DNA from: Alphaproteobacteria bacterium
GTDB taxonomy: Bacteria > Pseudomonadota > Alphaproteobacteria > Geminicoccales > Geminicoccaceae
Length of the DNA stretch: 7,890 nucleotides
Assembly: GCA_026984595.1 (NCBI GenBank)
Contig: JALSRW010000550.1
Location: 1 to 7,890, forward strand
Reading direction: 5' to 3'
Made by a program: the position numbers and the translations under genes. The notes beneath the pieces are model-generated. The model saw only the letters and a list, made by a program, of their open reading frames with translations. It made no database searches and had not been told where the DNA came from. Positions 6,193-7,890 of the stretch are shown here, one piece after another. The first letter of the stretch is position 1. Each line of letters opens with the position of its first letter.

Positions 6193-7650
6193 ATGAGTGC
6201 CAATCTCGCCGCCCTCGGCTATCTGGTCGCCGCCGTCTGCTTCATCCTGGCGCTCCGGGGCCTGTCCCATCCGACCACCGCCCGCCAGGGCAATGTCTAC
6301 GGCATGGCGGGCATGGCGCTGGCGGTGCTGGTCACCCTGCTGGTCCTGCCCGCCCCTTCGCTGGCGACCTATCTGCTGATCCTGCTGGGCGTGGCCATCG
6401 GCGGCAGCATCGGCTTCGTCATCGCCAGACGCATCCAGATGACGGCGATGCCCCAGCTCGTCGCCGCCTTCCATTCGCTGGTCGGTCTGGCGGCGGTGTT
6501 CGTGGCCAGCGCCGCCCTGCTCGATCCCGAGGCCTACCACATCGTCGCGGGCGGCGGCATCAAGACCGCCTCGCTCCTGGAGATGGGACTCGGGGTGATC
6601 ATCGGTGCGGTCACCTTCACCGGCTCGATCATCGCCTGGGGCAAGCTGCAGGCTCGCTTTCCCAAGCATATCGAGGAGAAGATTCCGGAGCCGGTGCTGG
6701 CCGTGTTCCGCCCGTTCATGAGCTCCAAGCCCATTCTGCTGCCCGGCCGCCATCTCATCAACATCGCCATCGGCGCCGCCATCGTCCTGCTGCTGCTGGT
6801 GTTCATGGCCACCGAGAGCGGCTTCGTGTTCCTGCTGATGACGCTGTTGGCCTTCGCCCTCGGCGTGCTGCTGATCATTCCCATCGGCGGCGCCGACATG
6901 CCGGTGGTGATCTCCATGCTCAACAGCTATTCGGGTTGGGCGGCGGCCGGCATCGGCTTCACCCTCAACAATCCGATGCTGATCGTCACCGGAGCCCTGG
7001 TCGGCTCCTCGGGTGCCATCCTCTCCTACATCATGTGCAAGGCGATGAACCGCTCCTTCGTCTCGGTGATCCTGGGCGGCTTCGGCGAGACCGGAGCGGC
7101 CGCCGCCGAGGAAGGCGAGAAGGTGGCCAAGGCCGGCTCGCCGGAGGATGCAGCCTTCATCCTGGAGAACGCCCAGAAGGTGATCATCGTGCCCGGCTAC
7201 GGCATGGCGGTGGCCCAGGCCCAGCACGCGGTGCGCGAGCTCTACGATGTACTCACCAAGAAGGGGGTGGAGGTGAAGTTCGCCATCCATCCGGTGGCCG
7301 GGCGCATGCCCGGGCACATGAACGTGCTGCTGGCGGAGGCCAACATCCCCTACGATGTCGTCTTCGAGCTCGAGGAGATCAACAACGAGTTCCAGACCGC
7401 CGACGCCGCCTATGTGATCGGCGCCAACGACATCACCAACCCCTCGGCCAAGGAGGATCCCAGCTCGCCGATCTACGGCATGCCGGTGCTGGATGTGGAG
7501 AAGGCCAAGGCGGTGTTCTTCGTCAAGCGCTCCCTGGCCCCGGGCTATGCCGGCATCGACAACCCCCTGTTCTATCGGGAAAATACCATGATGCTGTTCG
7601 GCGATGCCAAGAAGGTGACCGAGGAGGTGGTGCGGGCGCTCGATCCCTGA
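6193..7650 (+). CDS. pntB: proton-translocating NAD(P)+ transhydrogenase, subunit beta (membrane domain IIb and NADP-binding domain III)
   Basis: This 485-residue subunit couples inward proton flow to reduction of NADP+ by NADH. The N-terminal part holds about nine hydrophobic helices (approximately 4-22, 34-54, 58-78, 86-108, 126-148, 185-205, 207-229, 234-256, 260-280). His94 in MPQLVAAFHSLVG corresponds to E. coli beta-His91 of the proton path. GADMPVVISMLNSYSGWAAA and GSSGAILSYIMCKAMNRSF are strongly conserved family stretches. Domain III, from about residue 300, binds NADP(H): GYGMAVAQAQ from 335, HPVAGRMPGHMNV from 366, GANDITNP from 410 with D413 (E. coli Asp392), and KRSLAPGYAG from 445. 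Compared from memory with the 462-residue E. coli protein it has about 20 extra residues in the loop 154-176. GAGGGGG, starting within the pntAB stop codon, gives a site 8 nt before the ATG. Confidence 0.96.
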   Translation: MSANLAALGYLVAAVCFILALRGLSHPTTARQGNVYGMAGMALAVLVTLLVLPAPSLATYLLILLGVAIGGSIGFVIARRIQMTAMPQLVAAFHSLVGLAAVFVASAALLDPEAYHIVAGGGIKTASLLEMGLGVIIGAVTFTGSIIAWGKLQARFPKHIEEKIPEPVLAVFRPFMSSKPILLPGRHLINIAIGAAIVLLLLVFMATESGFVFLLMTLLAFALGVLLIIPIGGADMPVVISMLNSYSGWAAAGIGFTLNNPMLIVTGALVGSSGAILSYIMCKAMNRSFVSVILGGFGETGAAAAEEGEKVAKAGSPEDAAFILENAQKVIIVPGYGMAVAQAQHAVRELYDVLTKKGVEVKFAIHPVAGRMPGHMNVLLAEANIPYDVVFELEEINNEFQTADAAYVIGANDITNPSAKEDPSSPIYGMPVLDVEKAKAVFFVKRSLAPGYAGIDNPLFYRENTMMLFGDAKKVTEEVVRALDP

Positions 7651-7668
7651 CGGAGGGGAGAGACGAGG

Positions 7669-7890
7669 ATGGGGGACGGCAGACCCCTTTCGATCCTGGC
7701 GATCTCGGGCAGTCTGCGCCGAGGCTCCTTCAACACCGGGGCGCTGCGCGCGGCGGCCGAGCTCGCCCCCGCCGGGATGCGGGTGACCCTCGCCGAGCTG
7801 CGCGGGATCCCGCTCTACGACGAGGATCTGCGGCAGCAGCAGGGATTCCCGCCGGCGGTCGAGACCCTTCGGGAGGAGATCCGCGCCGCG
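7669..7890 (+). CDS. NADPH-dependent FMN reductase-family flavoprotein, N-terminal fragment (3' end outside the window)
   Basis: The first 74 codons of a flavodoxin-fold protein. ISGSLRRGSFNTGALRAA (13-30) is the FMN phosphate-binding loop of the NADPH-dependent FMN reductase/chromate-quinone reductase family (SsuE, ChrR, azoreductase-like); ELAPAGMRV and GIPLYDEDLR further on are also usual for it. Members use NAD(P)H to reduce FMN or quinones, often by two electrons, as protection against redox stress; the substrate here cannot be deduced. The ATG at 7669 is preceded by GGAGGGGAG (7652-7660), 8 nt away. It lies only 18 nt after pntB with no terminator between, so it is probably the fourth gene of the pnt operon. 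Family assignment is secure; the particular function is not. Confidence 0.88.
   Translation, partial: MGDGRPLSILAISGSLRRGSFNTGALRAAAELAPAGMRVTLAELRGIPLYDEDLRQQQGFPPAVETLREEIRAA

Noticed and set aside
1560..6203. A minus-strand frame of 1547 codons without a stop, antisense to the oxidoreductase, pntAA and pntAB
   Set aside because: It crosses three well-supported genes and an intergenic gap, and its translation is a low-complexity mix of Gly, Arg, His, Asp and Ala without domains. Such long antisense frames are expected where high-G+C codon bias removes stop codons on the opposite strand.
6163..7317. A minus-strand frame of 384 codons antisense to pntB
   Set aside because: It is extremely rich in His, Gln, Asp and Gly, has no recognisable motif, and lies opposite an intact pntB; an antisense shadow.
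1..7890. Search for CRISPR repeats, insertion sequences, tRNA/rRNA genes, attachment sites, toxin-antitoxin or defence genes
   Set aside because: Nothing seen by eye: no spaced direct repeats, no transposase or integrase motifs, and nearly every base belongs to recognised metabolic genes. A covariance-model search for small RNAs was not possible here.

Overview
The window is a G+C-rich stretch (clearly well above 60% by eye, not counted) of ordinary, densely packed bacterial chromosome. The likely source is a proteobacterium, most plausibly an alphaproteobacterium. Three things point that way: the proton-translocating transhydrogenase is split into three genes (pntAA-pntAB-pntB, the Rhodospirillum-type arrangement), the indolepyruvate ferredoxin oxidoreductase is a single very long fused chain, and the HAD hydrolase has the class IIA 'DxWGV' motif common in alphaproteobacteria. 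This placement is inference; no rRNA or other marker is present.

Layout: (1) nt 1-140, the last 45 codons of a D-2-hydroxyacid dehydrogenase, plus strand, cut by the window edge. (2) nt 118-993, a class IIA HAD hydrolase on the minus strand; its 3' end overlaps the previous gene tail-to-tail by 23 nt. (3) nt 994-1154, a divergent intergenic region with one plausible promoter in each direction. (4) nt 1155-4640, a fused indolepyruvate (arylpyruvate) ferredoxin oxidoreductase of about 1161 residues. (5) nt 4641-4751, a 111-nt gap. (6) nt 4752-7650, pntAA, pntAB and pntB with gaps of 15 and 13 nt, certainly one transcription unit. (7) nt 7669 to the window end, the first 74 codons of an NADPH-dependent FMN reductase-family flavoprotein, 18 nt behind pntB and probably in the same operon.

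The plus-strand genes share a redox theme. The ferredoxin oxidoreductase turns arylpyruvates from aromatic amino-acid breakdown into aryl-acetyl-CoA plus reduced ferredoxin. The membrane transhydrogenase uses the proton gradient to reduce NADP+ with NADH. The downstream flavoprotein could consume NAD(P)H. Whether the ferredoxin oxidoreductase is cotranscribed with pnt is not settled by the sequence.

I found no mobile element, CRISPR array, tRNA/rRNA gene, toxin-antitoxin or defence system, and no convincing undescribed system. The points most worth a second look are a roughly 20-residue insertion in a PntB membrane-domain loop, the unusual cysteine spacing and uncharacterised C-terminal region of the oxidoreductase, the missing second aspartate in HAD motif I, and a possible five-codon leader ORF stop-start coupled to the HAD gene.
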